DNA of 64,000 bases from Methanobrevibacter millerae (GCA_015063005.1 SUTF01000003.1:124001-188000), one strand, 5' to 3'; shown: positions 46,180 to 56,630, numbered from the stretch's first letter. Notes: a model not told the origin generated them from the sequence alone. A program made the numbers and translations.

Positions 46180-47114
46180 ATGAGTGAACAATTGGAAGAT
46201 CGTAGTTTTAAGAGATTAACTGACACATTTCCAGTACCAATGCTAAAATACTTGCATGTGAATCATGATAGAATAAAACCATACAAAACAACATTAGAAA
46301 TCAGTGAAAACAACAAACAATTTCTAGATTACGTACTAGAAATATAAGAAAACAAATTAATTGATTTGGAATTTCACAGCACTGTGTTAACACTAGATCA
46401 TCTAGGACGATACGGTACATATAAGATATATTTAAGGATAGATTCCAAAAAACTAGTGTACCAATGTATATTATGCACTGCAGATCCAATATCCTCCAAA
46501 AGACAGCTAAATATCAATGAAAATGAGAAATTGGAATTTTATATAGTATTTACACAAGAAGATGATGCAGATGAAAAAATAAAAATACTTGAAGACATCA
46601 TAAATAATAATAAAAAATTAACCAACACAGACATTGAAATCATCTATCTAACTGTGGCATTATTTATGAAATCAGAATTATCCAAATCTGAATTACTTTT
46701 AAAAATATCTGAATTAACAAATCAGATTCAAGGACTAAGTAATGAAGAATTATACGAAATCAAATTATTTCAAAAAGCATATATGAAAAAATTCATATCA
46801 GACGACGATGAACTAAAAGAGGAGATTGAAAAAATGATATCACTATCAGACATTGAATCAATGAAAGAAACATTCCCAAAAGAATCCCTAAAAATAAAAG
46901 AAGAAGGAATCGAACTAGGAATGGAAAAAGGAATAGAAAAAGGAATGGAAAAAGGAATAGAAAAGGAATGGAAAAAGGAATGGAAGAAGGAATGGAAAAA
47001 GGAAAATTAGAAGAAAAAATCAAAACAGCTGAAAAAATGAAAAAAGAAAAACTAGACACAACAACAATAGCAAAAATAACAGGACTCAACATAAAAGAAA
47101 TAGAAAAGTTATAA
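46180..47114 (+). pseudogene. Rpn-type PD-(D/E)XK nuclease/transposase-like gene, broken twice
   Basis: The gene begins at ATG 46180 with GGAGG nine bases upstream and runs 55 codons to an in-frame TAA at 46345-46347. It continues in the same frame with ENKLIDLEFHS, where D-x-E fits the PD-(D/E)XK core of Rpn (YhgA-like) nucleases. Near 46964 a run of A residues is one base short of its sister repeats, shifting the frame so that translation ends at 47010. In the other frame the GMEKG repeats continue to the typical family tail (AKITGLNIKEIEKL) at 47114. The intact protein would be about 310 residues. Rpn proteins promote recA-independent recombination; this copy is probably dead. Confidence 0.7.
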
Positions 47115-47180
47115 TCTCATAAATCATAACTTTTCAACTAATGGCAGAAAAAACAAACACTTAAATGATTATTTTTTTCA

Positions 47181-47729
47181 TTATTTATAACTTTCATCCA
47201 ATTTTCTGTAATATGATTGCGGATGGTCACACATAGGACAAACTTCAGGTGCTGACTTGCCGTAATGCAAATTACCGCAATTACCACATTTCCAGATAAT
47301 TTCTTCTGACTTTTCAAAAACACAGTCATTTTTAATGTTTTTAACGAAAGCCTTATATATTCTTTCATGTGATCTTTCAATTGCTGCAGTCAACTCAAAC
47401 AACTGAGCAATATCATCAAAGCCTTCATGTTTAGCATCTGCTGCAAAATTCATATACATGTCTGACCATTCATATTGTTCAGTTTCAATAGCTTCACAGA
47501 GATTGGTTAAGGTATCTTTCACACCACCATCATGCAACAGTTTGAACCAAACCTTTGCATGTTCCTTTTCATTGTCTGATGCTTCCTTGAAAACTTCAGA
47601 CAATTGAACATAGCCATCCTTTTTGGCTTGGGATGCATAGAATTCATATTTCACACGTGCAAGTGACTCTCCTTCAAGAGCCTTTAAAAGATTTTTTTCA
47701 GTAATACTGCCTTTTAATTCATTGTGCAT
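47181..47729 (-). CDS. Rubrerythrin
   Basis: The 182-residue peroxide-reducing non-haem iron protein has a diiron four-helix bundle with ligand motifs EGESLARVKYE, NEKEHAK and ERSHERIY. A C-terminal rubredoxin-like Fe(Cys)4 domain carries CGNC and CPMC. It protects the anaerobe against H2O2. AGGTGATATT provides a good ribosome-binding site. Confidence 0.95.
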   Translation of the reverse strand: MHNELKGSITEKNLLKALEGESLARVKYEFYASQAKKDGYVQLSEVFKEASDNEKEHAKVWFKLLHDGGVKDTLTNLCEAIETEQYEWSDMYMNFAADAKHEGFDDIAQLFELTAAIERSHERIYKAFVKNIKNDCVFEKSEEIIWKCGNCGNLHYGKSAPEVCPMCDHPQSYYRKLDESYK

Positions 47730-47793
47730 AATATCACCTGTAAATTAAAAAGGCTTTTTTATATTATTTAAGTATTTGGTGATTAAATGGTAA

Positions 47794-49158
47794 CTAACGT
47801 TTGATATGCTGATTTGGATATAGGAAATCATCCAAAAAGATTAAAAAATCGTCATTGGCCAAATCTTCAATATCTATAATGTTATAACTATCTAAAATAG
47901 GTTCGGTTAAGTTTTTTCCTACCTTGATTATTGAAATATGCTCTTTAGTAAGAAGATTGGAAATAAAACTTTCTGGTGTAGTAAATTCCCTTTTGGCATT
48001 ATAAACTAACATATCATCTAAAAGATAACAGTTTTCAAGACCGAATTTCTCAATGAAATTATCACAGGCCTGTCTGTAATATACCCTAGGTCCTTCATGG
48101 ACTTTTATATTATTCAATTTTGATACTGCCAATTCAAGCAATATTACAGCACAGCTTTCTTCATCTGTCCAATAGTCATGCTGAAATACAAGAAAATCAT
48201 TTTTATCCAATTGCCTTTTCAATGAATCCGCTGTTTTTTTAAGTTGAGGATGTAATGTATCTAAAGGAATCTGTGGAATATCAAATTTTATTGCAATCAT
48301 ATTGCTTTCACGAGCTTTAAATTCATTTAAAATACTGTCCTTATCCAAATATTTATTTAAAGGATAGAAATATTCAGATTTTTTATCTGAATTCAAATAG
48401 TTTCTTGCTGATTGGATAAACTGTGAGTATTTGTCCAATCTTAGGGCTGCACCTACATTACGGTTCTTGTCAGTTGGATCAATGCATATTAATGGATCCT
48501 TAAACATCTTTGCAGTTCCATATTCCATCAAATCAATGGTATGGCCAAACTGCCAGTCAGCAGCCTCTTTTAAAGTATTTTCAAAAGTTCCGTATTTTAT
48601 AATCAGCAATTCACATAAATATCCTGCAAATCCGCCCACCTTAAATTCAGAACCGTATGTTCCGGTCATGTCCATGAATCTTTTCAAAAGGAGAACCTCT
48701 TCATTTTGGCCTTCCTTCAGATTGGCCTGAACGAATTTGGTGTGAAGGATGGTTCTGTCTACTGCGGACTTAAGCTGGCTTCCATCATCAATTTGATAGC
48801 ATGGCACAAAATCTATTTTAAAGCCATCAATTTCAGTCGTTACATACGGGTGGGACGCAAATTGGTGATATGGTTCAGCATTGAATGCATCGCAGCATTG
48901 ATGTGCCAAGTCAAGACCCATCTGCTTTAAGTCCTTTTTGTCTGTTGACAATGGGAAAGATATGAAAATGTCAATGTCTGATTTTCCCCTAAGATATGTC
49001 TTTTTAGCAACGGAACCTACAAGAACAGCTTCCGCATCAATGCCTGAAACATAGCATTTGTCATTTAAAAAATCAAGAAGATGTCCTGAAACGTCCCTTA
49101 CCTTATCCTTTTCCTCTTCAGTAGGTTTAATTTCATCCAAAATGATTTTATAGTCCAT
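47794..49158 (-). CDS. cca: CCA tRNA nucleotidyltransferase, archaeal class I
   Basis: The roughly 454-residue enzyme adds or repairs the 3' CCA of tRNA. The class I nucleotidyltransferase signature GSVAKKTYLRGKSDIDIF near residue 48 holds the two catalytic Asp residues; IDFVPCYQI supplies the third. The ATG at 49158 is five bases after the thpR stop; an in-frame TTG at 49161 is less likely. It is the last gene of the ADH synthase-DHQ synthase II-thpR-cca unit. Confidence 0.95.
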   Translation of the reverse strand: MDYKIILDEIKPTEEEKDKVRDVSGHLLDFLNDKCYVSGIDAEAVLVGSVAKKTYLRGKSDIDIFISFPLSTDKKDLKQMGLDLAHQCCDAFNAEPYHQFASHPYVTTEIDGFKIDFVPCYQIDDGSQLKSAVDRTILHTKFVQANLKEGQNEEVLLLKRFMDMTGTYGSEFKVGGFAGYLCELLIIKYGTFENTLKEAADWQFGHTIDLMEYGTAKMFKDPLICIDPTDKNRNVGAALRLDKYSQFIQSARNYLNSDKKSEYFYPLNKYLDKDSILNEFKARESNMIAIKFDIPQIPLDTLHPQLKKTADSLKRQLDKNDFLVFQHDYWTDEESCAVILLELAVSKLNNIKVHEGPRVYYRQACDNFIEKFGLENCYLLDDMLVYNAKREFTTPESFISNLLTKEHISIIKVGKNLTEPILDSYNIIDIEDLANDDFLIFLDDFLYPNQHIKR

Positions 49159-49162
49159 CAAA

Positions 49163-49720
49163 TCATAGCCTATATTCTATTAAATCTTCATAGATTGGTC
49201 CTGATGGAGTCAGTGTACTTTTCTTTAAAGTAATGGTGTTTACTTCCATAGTACCAATATCAATTGTTTTATTTGTTTCTATTGTCTTTTTAACATCAGC
49301 TTTCCCTTTTGCAGATTTCATTCGGCCGATTGTTAGATGTGATGAGAATTTTTTGTCCAAATCAAAGCCTATGGAATTGAACTCCTTGTCCAGTCTGTCA
49401 TGCAAGTCCTTTAGGATTTCATCCTCGTCAAGACCTACCCAAATAACTTTTATTCTGTTGGCATTAGGGAAAACCCCACATCCTTTAATTTTAATGTTAA
49501 ATGAATCGAAATCCTTTATTACATTTTCTATTTTGGAGGATATCAAATCGATTCCCTCTGTGTCGATATCTCCAAAGAATTTTAAGGTAAAATGCAAGTT
49601 CTGCAAATCAACATACTTGATGTTTGCATCGATTTGTTTAAATTCCTTAATGATTTTATGTATTTTTGGCTTTAAATCATCATCCAAGTCAATTGCTAAA
49701 AATGCTCTGATTTGTGACAT
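49163..49720 (-). CDS. thpR: RNA 2',3'-cyclic phosphodiesterase (2H family)
   Basis: The 185-residue protein has the two HxTx motifs of 2H phosphoesterases, LHFTLKF (about residue 46) and SHLTIGR (about 127). It opens RNA 2',3'-cyclic phosphates and can ligate tRNA halves in vitro. Location next to cca fits a role in tRNA end processing or repair. GAGGAATTTCA precedes the ATG. Confidence 0.93.
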   Translation of the reverse strand: MSQIRAFLAIDLDDDLKPKIHKIIKEFKQIDANIKYVDLQNLHFTLKFFGDIDTEGIDLISSKIENVIKDFDSFNIKIKGCGVFPNANRIKVIWVGLDEDEILKDLHDRLDKEFNSIGFDLDKKFSSHLTIGRMKSAKGKADVKKTIETNKTIDIGTMEVNTITLKKSTLTPSGPIYEDLIEYRL

Positions 49721-49729
49721 TGAAATTCC

Positions 49730-50860
49730 TCATTGTTCAATTATTGTTTCATCAATAGCTATACCGAAGTGTCTTGCACTTTTTTCAATATAGACTTTTA
49801 CCTTATCCCCAGGCTTTACATCAGCAACGGATAAAGGTTTATCGTCAGCATCAACAATTCTTATTGTTTCTGCATTTTGAAGTAATGTTCTTATAGTTTT
49901 TCCTTCATATTCTGCTTCAATCAAAATCAATGGTCTTCTTTCGATTTTGCTTCTGCCCACATATGCTGTTCTGGTCTCACCTTTAGTATTTACAATCAAT
50001 ACCTCATCTCCGGCAACAAGCTCTGACAAGTATCTTGTCTTGTTGCCCGGTACCATCACATATGCCTGTACAGGACCGGCATTAACCCTGAACGGTCTTG
50101 AAGCTACATATTCACTTTCCAATGATTCTGAGTGAACAAGGAATAATGATTTGGAATATGAACCGATAAGCATTCCTTCACCGGGTTTCATCATGTCTGT
50201 CGTGTCGACACATACCCTGTCGCCGGATCCTAACGGTTTTACGTTGGTTACGGTTGCAATCTTTAAGTCATAATTTACCTTTGATGCATTATCCACTTCT
50301 GATGCGATATCCTTTATTTGTGCAAAGTCATTTGCCTCAAATATTACTCCATCGGTTCCATGCTCCAAAGTTTCAAGCGCCAATTTAGCGCCTTCACTGT
50401 CATTTACTGCTGCAATAATTTCAACATCGACTTTCTGAAGGTCCGCTATTATATTTTCAAGAGGTATAACTGTCCAGTCTGTTCCTATAAGAATGATGTA
50501 ATCTACGATTGGTCCTAATTTTACTGCTAGTTGTTCATGTAATTTATCAGTGATTTTTATGTATGCACAAACAGTTTTACCTTCGCTTTTAGCTTTTTTT
50601 GCATTAGCTAAATCAATAGAGTCGGATAAATTTTCACTTAAATCTATGGCTCCGTCCCCTTCGCCGCCAATTCCCACGAGATAGATGTCAGCATCATCTT
50701 CATTGGAGATGATGTTCACATTTCCCAATTTGCGGATTTTGTCGCTATACTCTAAATCCAATACATAGCTGATTCCTGATTCGAGTGCTGTTGTTATCAT
50801 TTCCTTTCTGTCGTCCCATGGGAGGTCTGGAGTCATTATCCAAGCGAATTTATTTTGCAT
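49730..50860 (-). CDS. 3-dehydroquinate synthase II
   Basis: The 376-residue archaeal enzyme converts 2-amino-3,7-dideoxy-D-threo-hept-6-ulosonate to 3-dehydroquinate with NAD, the second step of the archaeal aromatic pathway. It begins [19 protein letters not shown], typical of the family, and contains [17 protein letters not shown] and the Ser/Gly-rich [16 protein letters not shown] segment. It lies 9 bp after the gene for the first step. GGGTGATTTA precedes the ATG. Confidence 0.95.
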   Translation of the reverse strand: MQNKFAWIMTPDLPWDDRKEMITTALESGISYVLDLEYSDKIRKLGNVNIISNEDDADIYLVGIGGEGDGAIDLSENLSDSIDLANAKKAKSEGKTVCAYIKITDKLHEQLAVKLGPIVDYIILIGTDWTVIPLENIIADLQKVDVEIIAAVNDSEGAKLALETLEHGTDGVIFEANDFAQIKDIASEVDNASKVNYDLKIATVTNVKPLGSGDRVCVDTTDMMKPGEGMLIGSYSKSLFLVHSESLESEYVASRPFRVNAGPVQAYVMVPGNKTRYLSELVAGDEVLIVNTKGETRTAYVGRSKIERRPLILIEAEYEGKTIRTLLQNAETIRIVDADDKPLSVADVKPGDKVKVYIEKSARHFGIAIDETIIEQ

Positions 50861-50869
50861 TAAATCACC

Positions 50870-51661
50870 CTATTTTAAGAATTTTAAAGCTTCTTCGACT
50901 TCTAAATCATTATGTACAACTTCTGAAATCGCTCTTGTAATTTTTCCAGGATTTTCTGCTTGGAAAAGATTACGTCCGAATGCTACACCTGCTCCACCAA
51001 CGCTTAAAGAATCCTTTACCATAGTCAATAGTTCTTCATCGGTGTCGACTTTTGGTCCTCCTGCAATTACTACAGGCACAAGTGCTCCTTCAACTACTTC
51101 CTTAAATGAATCAGGGTCTCCTGTATAATTGGTCTTTACAATGTCAACTCCCAATTCTGAACCTACACGGGCAGCATGCTTTACAAATTCAACATCCAAT
51201 TCGTTTTCAACCTTTTCTCCACGTGGGTACATCATTGCAAGAAGTGGAATTCCCCAGTAGTCACATTTTTCGGCGATTTCACCTAATTCATGTAACATGT
51301 TGCTTTCTGTTGCACTTCCAAGGTTTACATGCACGGAAACTGCATCTGCACCCAATTGAATTGCTTTTTCAACAGATGTTACTGTTACCTTATCGTTTGG
51401 ATCAGGTGCAAGAGAAGTACTTGCGGATAAGTGTACAATAAGACCTATGTCTTTACCGTATCCTCTGTGACCTCTTTGAACAATTCCTTTATGCATTAAT
51501 ATTGCATCTGCTCCACCTTGGGAGATTTCTTCTACAGTATCATCTATATTTACAATTCCTTTGATAGGTCCGCTGGAAACACCATGGTCCATTGGGGCAA
51601 TGACTGTTCTTCCAGTATTCCTATTGAAAATTCTTTCTAAACGAATTTTTTTACCAATCAT
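50870..51661 (-). CDS. 2-amino-3,7-dideoxy-D-threo-hept-6-ulosonate synthase
   Basis: The 263-residue FBA-like class I aldolase carries out the first step of archaeal shikimate synthesis (6-deoxy-5-ketofructose phosphate plus aspartate semialdehyde). Active-site features are MDHGVSSGP (Asp), AMMYPRGE (Tyr) and [11 protein letters not shown] (Schiff-base Lys). It heads the four-gene unit, with GAAGGTAATATA before the ATG. Confidence 0.95.
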   Translation of the reverse strand: MIGKKIRLERIFNRNTGRTVIAPMDHGVSSGPIKGIVNIDDTVEEISQGGADAILMHKGIVQRGHRGYGKDIGLIVHLSASTSLAPDPNDKVTVTSVEKAIQLGADAVSVHVNLGSATESNMLHELGEIAEKCDYWGIPLLAMMYPRGEKVENELDVEFVKHAARVGSELGVDIVKTNYTGDPDSFKEVVEGALVPVVIAGGPKVDTDEELLTMVKDSLSVGGAGVAFGRNLFQAENPGKITRAISEVVHNDLEVEEALKFLK

Positions 51662-51830
51662 TATATTACCTTCTAAAAAATAACATTATTTAATATATTT
51701 TTGATGCTATATATATTTTAATTGTACAATAATGTGCTTTTAAGCGAATATAATTTAAATTCATTATATTGATTTAGGTAAAAAACTAAATAATGTTTAA
51801 AAAAATAGCTAAAAAATTATGCCAACTATA

Positions 51831-52346
51831 TCATTTTTTGGGCATAGGTGTCCATAAGTCAAATTCCTTTATTTGAGGTGGAATTCCACTGTCCTTATAG
51901 GAATCTAAAAATCCATCAAAGGATTTATAGTCTCCCATGACCTCAGTTATTGAATTGTAAAACTCAACCAGACCCCTATTTCTAATGAAAGTATGCTTTG
52001 GTTTGAATGTTGATGACCATATGTAGAATACCTTAAAGACAGTATCTGGATGATATCCTCCACCCAAATCAATAGCCAGAACATCACACTTTTGAGTTAA
52101 CTTGAACACTTCAGATAATGTTTCATGAAGCCTTACATCAGCATTGATAACTGCCAAGTCCAGTTTATCCATTTCCCTTGAAGCTTCCGGTGAATTATCC
52201 AATGCAATCAGATTAACATCATTTTGCAGGATTAGCTTTGATGTGTTTCCGGTATGGCATCCAAGCTCTATTACACAGTCTCCATCATTAACTGCCTCCT
52301 GAATTTGCCTTCTATAGTCATTGACATCATAAGATAACTTTATCAT
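51831..52346 (-). CDS. Class I SAM-dependent methyltransferase-like protein
   Basis: The 171-residue protein has a Rossmann methyltransferase core: VIELGCHTGNTS (motif I), ALDNSP with the acidic ribose ligand, and CDVLAIDLGGG (motif IV region). The substrate is unknown. Its ATG overlaps the stop of the pantoate kinase gene (ATGA-type), so the two are co-translated. A link to coenzyme A synthesis is not implied by the sequence. Confidence 0.78.
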   Translation of the reverse strand: MIKLSYDVNDYRRQIQEAVNDGDCVIELGCHTGNTSKLILQNDVNLIALDNSPEASREMDKLDLAVINADVRLHETLSEVFKLTQKCDVLAIDLGGGYHPDTVFKVFYIWSSTFKPKHTFIRNRGLVEFYNSITEVMGDYKSFDGFLDSYKDSGIPPQIKEFDLWTPMPKK

Positions 52347-53182
52347 AATTGCCTCTTTGTGTATAGTTTATCTATGTTCAGCTTTTCAATATCCAAATCT
52401 TTAAAGACATCTTCATTATCTGCAAAAGCAAATACTGTATTTCCAAGCATTGCCATAGAACTACCCAAAATATCATCCATCGAATTAAAATAATTGACTA
52501 AAGATTGAACATCATCTGTCATTAAATTCGTATCCTGGGAAAATCTCAATGAAAGCTCTAAAAATTTATTTACTGAAATATCTTTCTTAAATTCTTCCAG
52601 ACACTTGTGGCCGGTTTCAGAAATGACTCTTTTATGATTCGGATTCTGAATTATAGATGCAGTGTCAATCCCTCCGAAAAATCTGGTTGCTACAAACAAG
52701 TCTTCATCAAATGATTCTATCCTGCCTACTCCAGGTGCTCCTGGAGAAGTTCTTAAAACCAATCCTGAACCAGTCTGGCCTATTACATCACCGAGTCCAC
52801 CACCCAATGACACTTCGACTTTATGTGCAATCTGACCGCATTCATCATATGAATATCCGCAGTCAAAAAATTCGTTTAAGGCTATAGATAAACTTAAAGC
52901 CGAAGCTGCTGAAGTTCCAAATCCCGCTCCGATAGGAAGCTGAATATCCTGAGTGATTTCAAAAGGAGAATCAATATTAAAATGCTTTAAAACCTCATTT
53001 ATAACAATATCAGTACCCTGATTAATGTTGATTTTAAATTCGGATGAATCTTTTAGCGTAGTTTTTACTCCCCTGTCAAGAAGAAATCCTGCGCCACAGG
53101 ATCCGTTTTTCAAAGGGTCCTGATTATTTTCAATGCTGAAAAAACCAGTGATGTGTGCAGGTATGAAAACTGAAATAGTCAT
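52343..53182 (-). CDS. Pantoate kinase, GHMP family
   Basis: The 279-residue archaeal pantoate kinase phosphorylates pantoate in CoA synthesis, replacing bacterial PanC/CoaA. GHMP motifs are PAHITGFFSIE near the start and the nucleotide loop LPIGAGFGTSAASAL near residue 90. LGNTVFAFAD near the end is the third motif. Confidence 0.88.
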   Translation of the reverse strand: MTISVFIPAHITGFFSIENNQDPLKNGSCGAGFLLDRGVKTTLKDSSEFKININQGTDIVINEVLKHFNIDSPFEITQDIQLPIGAGFGTSAASALSLSIALNEFFDCGYSYDECGQIAHKVEVSLGGGLGDVIGQTGSGLVLRTSPGAPGVGRIESFDEDLFVATRFFGGIDTASIIQNPNHKRVISETGHKCLEEFKKDISVNKFLELSLRFSQDTNLMTDDVQSLVNYFNSMDDILGSSMAMLGNTVFAFADNEDVFKDLDIEKLNIDKLYTKRQL

Positions 53183-53218
53183 AAAAAATAATATGGTAAT
53201 GGTTTATAATAAATTTGT

Positions 53219-53623
53219 TCATTCCAAAGCATCATATTCTTCGTCAGATACCTCTTCACACCATTCATTTTCAGGATTAACTCCTGGAACTTCAATTGCA
53301 ATGTGGGTGAATTGGGAGTCTTTTGATGCTCCATGCCAGTGCTTAACATTTGGAGGAATATTAACGACATCTCCAGGTTTTAGTTTTTGTGCGGGCTTAT
53401 TTTCTTCCTGATACCATCCTTCGCCTTCAGTTACAAGAAGGATTTGTCCTCCATTTTCATCAGCATGGTGAATGTGCCAGTTGTTTCGACATCCCGGCTC
53501 GAAAGTGACATTCGCAACCATTACCTCACCTGCCTGAGCAAGAATATTGAGATAGCTTTTACCAATGAAAAATTCTCCGAATGGATTTTCCTCCCCTTTT
53601 CCGAAAAGAATTTTCTCACTCAT
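53219..53623 (-). CDS. Cupin domain protein
   Basis: The 134-residue single-domain cupin has metal-binding histidines in WHIHHADENGG and HWHGAS around a conserved beta-barrel, and GDVVNIPPNVKHWHG is the second cupin motif. Its ATG overlaps the flavodoxin TAA by one base. Such small cupins often act with redox proteins as decarboxylase- or isomerase-like enzymes; the substrate is unknown. Confidence 0.88.
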   Translation of the reverse strand: MSEKILFGKGEENPFGEFFIGKSYLNILAQAGEVMVANVTFEPGCRNNWHIHHADENGGQILLVTEGEGWYQEENKPAQKLKPGDVVNIPPNVKHWHGASKDSQFTHIAIEVPGVNPENEWCEEVSDEEYDALE

Positions 53624-54132
53624 TATTCAGCCACCCAATGAGCTACGCTGTCCTTTGCATCGTAGACATTTGCACCTGGAATTGACAATCCTTTTTTGAT
53701 TTCTGCTCCTTCACAGAGTTTAGCCAAATCCCTTTGGGATGAGCCGAATCCTGAGCCTTCATGGGTAACGAATGGTTTTACGACTTTGCCTTCAAAGTCA
53801 AGTTGTTCCAATTGTGTCCACATCGGCATTGGAAGTGTTCCCCACCAGTTTGGAAAACCAATGTATATAACATCATAATCCTTAATATCGGCCAGGGTCT
53901 CTTTGATTTCAGGCCTTGCATCGTCTTGCTGTTCTTTTTTTGCAACATCAATGCATTTCATGTAATCAGCAGGATATTCGTTTGCAGGTTCAACTTTGAA
54001 TAAATCTGCACCGGTTTCATCCTTGATATATTCTGCTATAACTTCGGTATTGCCTTTTTCTATGTTTTTTAATTCTCCACCAAAGTAGTTTTCACCAGAA
54101 CGAGAAAAATAAATTACTAAACTATTTGCCAT
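53623..54132 (-). CDS. Flavodoxin family protein
   Basis: The 169-residue protein has the FMN phosphate loop YFSRSGENYFGG at the start and YIGFPNWWGTLPMPMW plus THEGSGFGSSQRD for the flavin ring loops. It is a single-electron carrier or NAD(P)H:quinone-type flavodoxin. AAGGTGTAATT precedes the ATG. It is co-translated with the cupin. Confidence 0.9.
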   Translation of the reverse strand: MANSLVIYFSRSGENYFGGELKNIEKGNTEVIAEYIKDETGADLFKVEPANEYPADYMKCIDVAKKEQQDDARPEIKETLADIKDYDVIYIGFPNWWGTLPMPMWTQLEQLDFEGKVVKPFVTHEGSGFGSSQRDLAKLCEGAEIKKGLSIPGANVYDAKDSVAHWVAE

Positions 54133-54237
54133 AATTACACCTTCTTTGTTAATATTATATTTGGTAGATTTAATATATAAATGTTGCGAAACACAACAAT
54201 TAAAACATTGAAAAAAAATAAAGAATAAAATGAAAAA

Positions 54238-55461
54238 TTATTCTTTAATTGATCTGGCTAGCTCTGCACCTTTTTCAAATGCTTCTTTTAAAACATCTTC
54301 ATCAGGTACAAAAGTAACGTCCAAAGTATCAGTTACATTAAATCCGGCAGCTTCCAAATCCTTTTGGAGTTTAGCAACAGCTCCTCCACCCCAACCTTTT
54401 GATGAAAAGATTAAAGCGTTCTTGTTACTGGTGGTTCCTGCAAAGTTGACACAATCCAACCAATAAAGCATGTTTCCGATACGTGGGAAAGGCTTGTTCA
54501 TCATGGTAGGAGCACCTAAAGCGATAGCCTTACTGTCCAATATGTCAGTAATGGCATCATCAGGACCATCATGCTGCATAAAGTACATTGCAACCTCAAC
54601 GCCTTCACTTGCAATACCTTCAGCAATTTGGAAAGCCAATTTTTCAGTTGAATGGTGCATTGTATCGTAAATGACAGTGATTTTGTCCTTACATACACCT
54701 GAACCCCATTTAGCATATAAGTCAATAATGAATTTAGGGTTTTTCCAGATTTGACCGTGACATGGAGCAATCATCTTGATTTGATCCACAATTCCATTGT
54801 CAGTTAACTCCTGCAATTTCATCCTGAGCATTGGAGAGCCTAAAGTTACAAGGTTAGCATAGTACTTTTGTGCCTCTTTTTCCAATACATCCAATGAATA
54901 ATCCTCATCAAATCTTTTGGAATGACATACATGCTGACCGAATGCATCATTGGAGAACAATATGCCTTCTTCAACCAGGAAAGTAAACATACTGTCTGGC
55001 CAATGTAACATTGGAGCAGATACAAATGCTAAAGTTCTTCCACCAATATCAATTTCATCACCTGTCTGGACAGTATTGATTTCTAAATCACCGAAATTAT
55101 GATATTGCTGTTCTAAAAATTTAGCGCAGTTAGGGGAAGCATATATTTCAGCTTCAGGATTATATTTTTCAATGGTTTCTCTCAAATGAGTTGAGTGATC
55201 CATTTCAGAGTGGTTCTGTACAAATACATCAATCTGAATATCTTTTCCTTCCTGAGCAAATGCATCTTCAATCCTTGCATATAACTGATTATCCAAACCG
55301 CCATATACATTATCAATCAATACGGTTTTTTCTTCACCAAATACCAAGTATGCGTTGTAGGTAGTTCCTGGAATTCCGTATCCATGGAAAGTTCTGCTGT
55401 TCCAATGGAGAACACCAACCCAGTAAACTCCTTCAGCCATTTTTGTTGCCTTAGCTATCAT
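54238..55461 (-). CDS. fprA: FprA-family A-type flavoprotein, probable F420H2 oxidase
   Basis: The 407-residue flavodiiron protein has a metallo-beta-lactamase-like diiron domain with QNHSEMDHSTH, which fits the His-x-Glu-x-Asp-His ligand set, and a C-terminal flavodoxin domain beginning VIYDTMHHSTEK near residue 255. In Methanobrevibacter it reduces O2 to water with coenzyme F420H2, protecting the anaerobe. AAGGAGAT precedes the ATG by eight bases. Confidence 0.93.
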   Translation of the reverse strand: MIAKATKMAEGVYWVGVLHWNSRTFHGYGIPGTTYNAYLVFGEEKTVLIDNVYGGLDNQLYARIEDAFAQEGKDIQIDVFVQNHSEMDHSTHLRETIEKYNPEAEIYASPNCAKFLEQQYHNFGDLEINTVQTGDEIDIGGRTLAFVSAPMLHWPDSMFTFLVEEGILFSNDAFGQHVCHSKRFDEDYSLDVLEKEAQKYYANLVTLGSPMLRMKLQELTDNGIVDQIKMIAPCHGQIWKNPKFIIDLYAKWGSGVCKDKITVIYDTMHHSTEKLAFQIAEGIASEGVEVAMYFMQHDGPDDAITDILDSKAIALGAPTMMNKPFPRIGNMLYWLDCVNFAGTTSNKNALIFSSKGWGGGAVAKLQKDLEAAGFNVTDTLDVTFVPDEDVLKEAFEKGAELARSIKE

Positions 55462-55959
55462 AATAATAATCTCCTTGAAAAAAGTTTCAATTATTTAAAA
55501 GTATATTTTTGGTAATATATAAAAGTAGTTAAAAAAAAAGAAATGAAATTACCTTTTAGCAAAAGGCAAACTCATCATACAGAACAATGAAAGCAACATT
55601 AAAAACAAAGGATTACCCATATCATAAACCACTTGTTTTTTAACTTCATCATTGTCTGAATCATCATCTTAAACATCAATTTCCTCTCCCTCATAGCTTT
55701 CATTATTCAAATTGAAAGTATCAGAGGTTAAAGTAGCCTTATTAATTTTTTCACCAACGTTATTGCCTTGCAGGTGATATATAATGAAACCTCACATCCT
55801 CAACAGCTAGCGTTCCTATATCCCATATGTCCATCAATTGAACTTCTCAGACCTAAGAAGTCAGGCATTATTACACAGATTATTAAAAATATCATTCAAC
55901 TAATATATATTATAATAAAAATATAATATTAAATATTGATAGTATTTTGAGGTTAATAA
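55462..55959. other. Spacer with decayed surface-protein tail
   Basis: The region holds the remnant described at 55549-55789. The last 100 bp carry AT-rich promoter sequence for the PHP gene. No other gene was found. Confidence 0.55.
55549..55789 (-). pseudogene. Remnant of a surface protein C-terminus
   Basis: In one minus-strand frame the sequence reads YHLQGNNVGEKINKATL, then NNESYEGEEIDV, a TAA at 55671-55669, and then DDDSDNDEVKKQ. A hydrophobic helix (FLMLLSLFCMMSLPF) and a basic AKR tail before a terminal TAA follow. An acidic stretch, a membrane helix and a short basic end are the anchor of a cell-surface protein. The upstream part of the gene is missing, so this is a dead fragment. 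Confidence 0.55.
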
Positions 55960-56625
55960 ATGAACAAAAGAATAGATTTACATATGCACAGCCTATTTAG
56001 TGACGGAGAGCTATTACCATCAGAACTTGCAAGAAGAGCTTTGAAACTAAATCATGAAGTGATAGCCATCACAGATCATGTTGATTATTATAATGTTGAT
56101 GAAATTCCAAAAATACAGGCAGCAATTGATGACATCAATTCAAACTGGGACATTACAGTCGTATTAGGTGCTGAAGTGACCCATGCTCCAACAGAATCAA
56201 TCGACGACATAGCAAAAAGAGCTAAGGAGCTTGGAGCTAAAATTGTAGTTGTTCATGGTGAAACATTGAACGAACCTGTTACTCCGGGAACTAACCTTGC
56301 GGCAGTCCAGTCAAAATATGTTGATATTTTAGGCCATCCTGGATTGATTACAAAAGAAGAGGCGGAGCTTGCACTTGAAAATGACATCTATTTAGAGATA
56401 AGCGCACGTAAGGGACACTGCCTTGGCAACGGCCATGTTGCAAACATTGCCCGTGAAGTGGGAAACAAGCTGATTGTTGATACAGATACCCATTCACCGG
56501 ACGACTTGATAACATTTGAAAAATCATATGAAATAGCACGTGGAGCTGGCTTAAGCGATGAAGAAGCTATGAAAGCTATTGTAGATAATCCACGTGAATT
56601 ATTGAAAAGCAGAGGAATATTATAA
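55960..56625 (+). CDS. PHP-domain phosphatase, histidinol-phosphatase-like
   Basis: The 221-residue protein has PHP metal-ligand motifs: [11 protein letters not shown] near residue 7, ITDHVD near 38, VVHGE near 97 and DTDTHSPDD near 175. It probably hydrolyses a phosphomonoester; histidinol phosphate is the usual assignment but is not proven. A strong stem-loop terminator follows. Confidence 0.85.
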   Translation: MNKRIDLHMHSLFSDGELLPSELARRALKLNHEVIAITDHVDYYNVDEIPKIQAAIDDINSNWDITVVLGAEVTHAPTESIDDIAKRAKELGAKIVVVHGETLNEPVTPGTNLAAVQSKYVDILGHPGLITKEEAELALENDIYLEISARKGHCLGNGHVANIAREVGNKLIVDTDTHSPDDLITFEKSYEIARGAGLSDEEAMKAIVDNPRELLKSRGIL

Positions 56626-56630
56626 TTAAA

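Noticed and set aside
46793-47092. Phe/Pro-rich minus-strand frame of 99 residues
   Set aside because: It is the antisense of the GMEKG-repeat region of the broken Rpn gene and owes its composition to that repeat.
49233-49793. Plus-strand frame of 186 residues opposite thpR
   Set aside because: It is a Ser/Lys/Ile-rich antisense frame covering a clear 2H phosphoesterase gene with both HxTx motifs.
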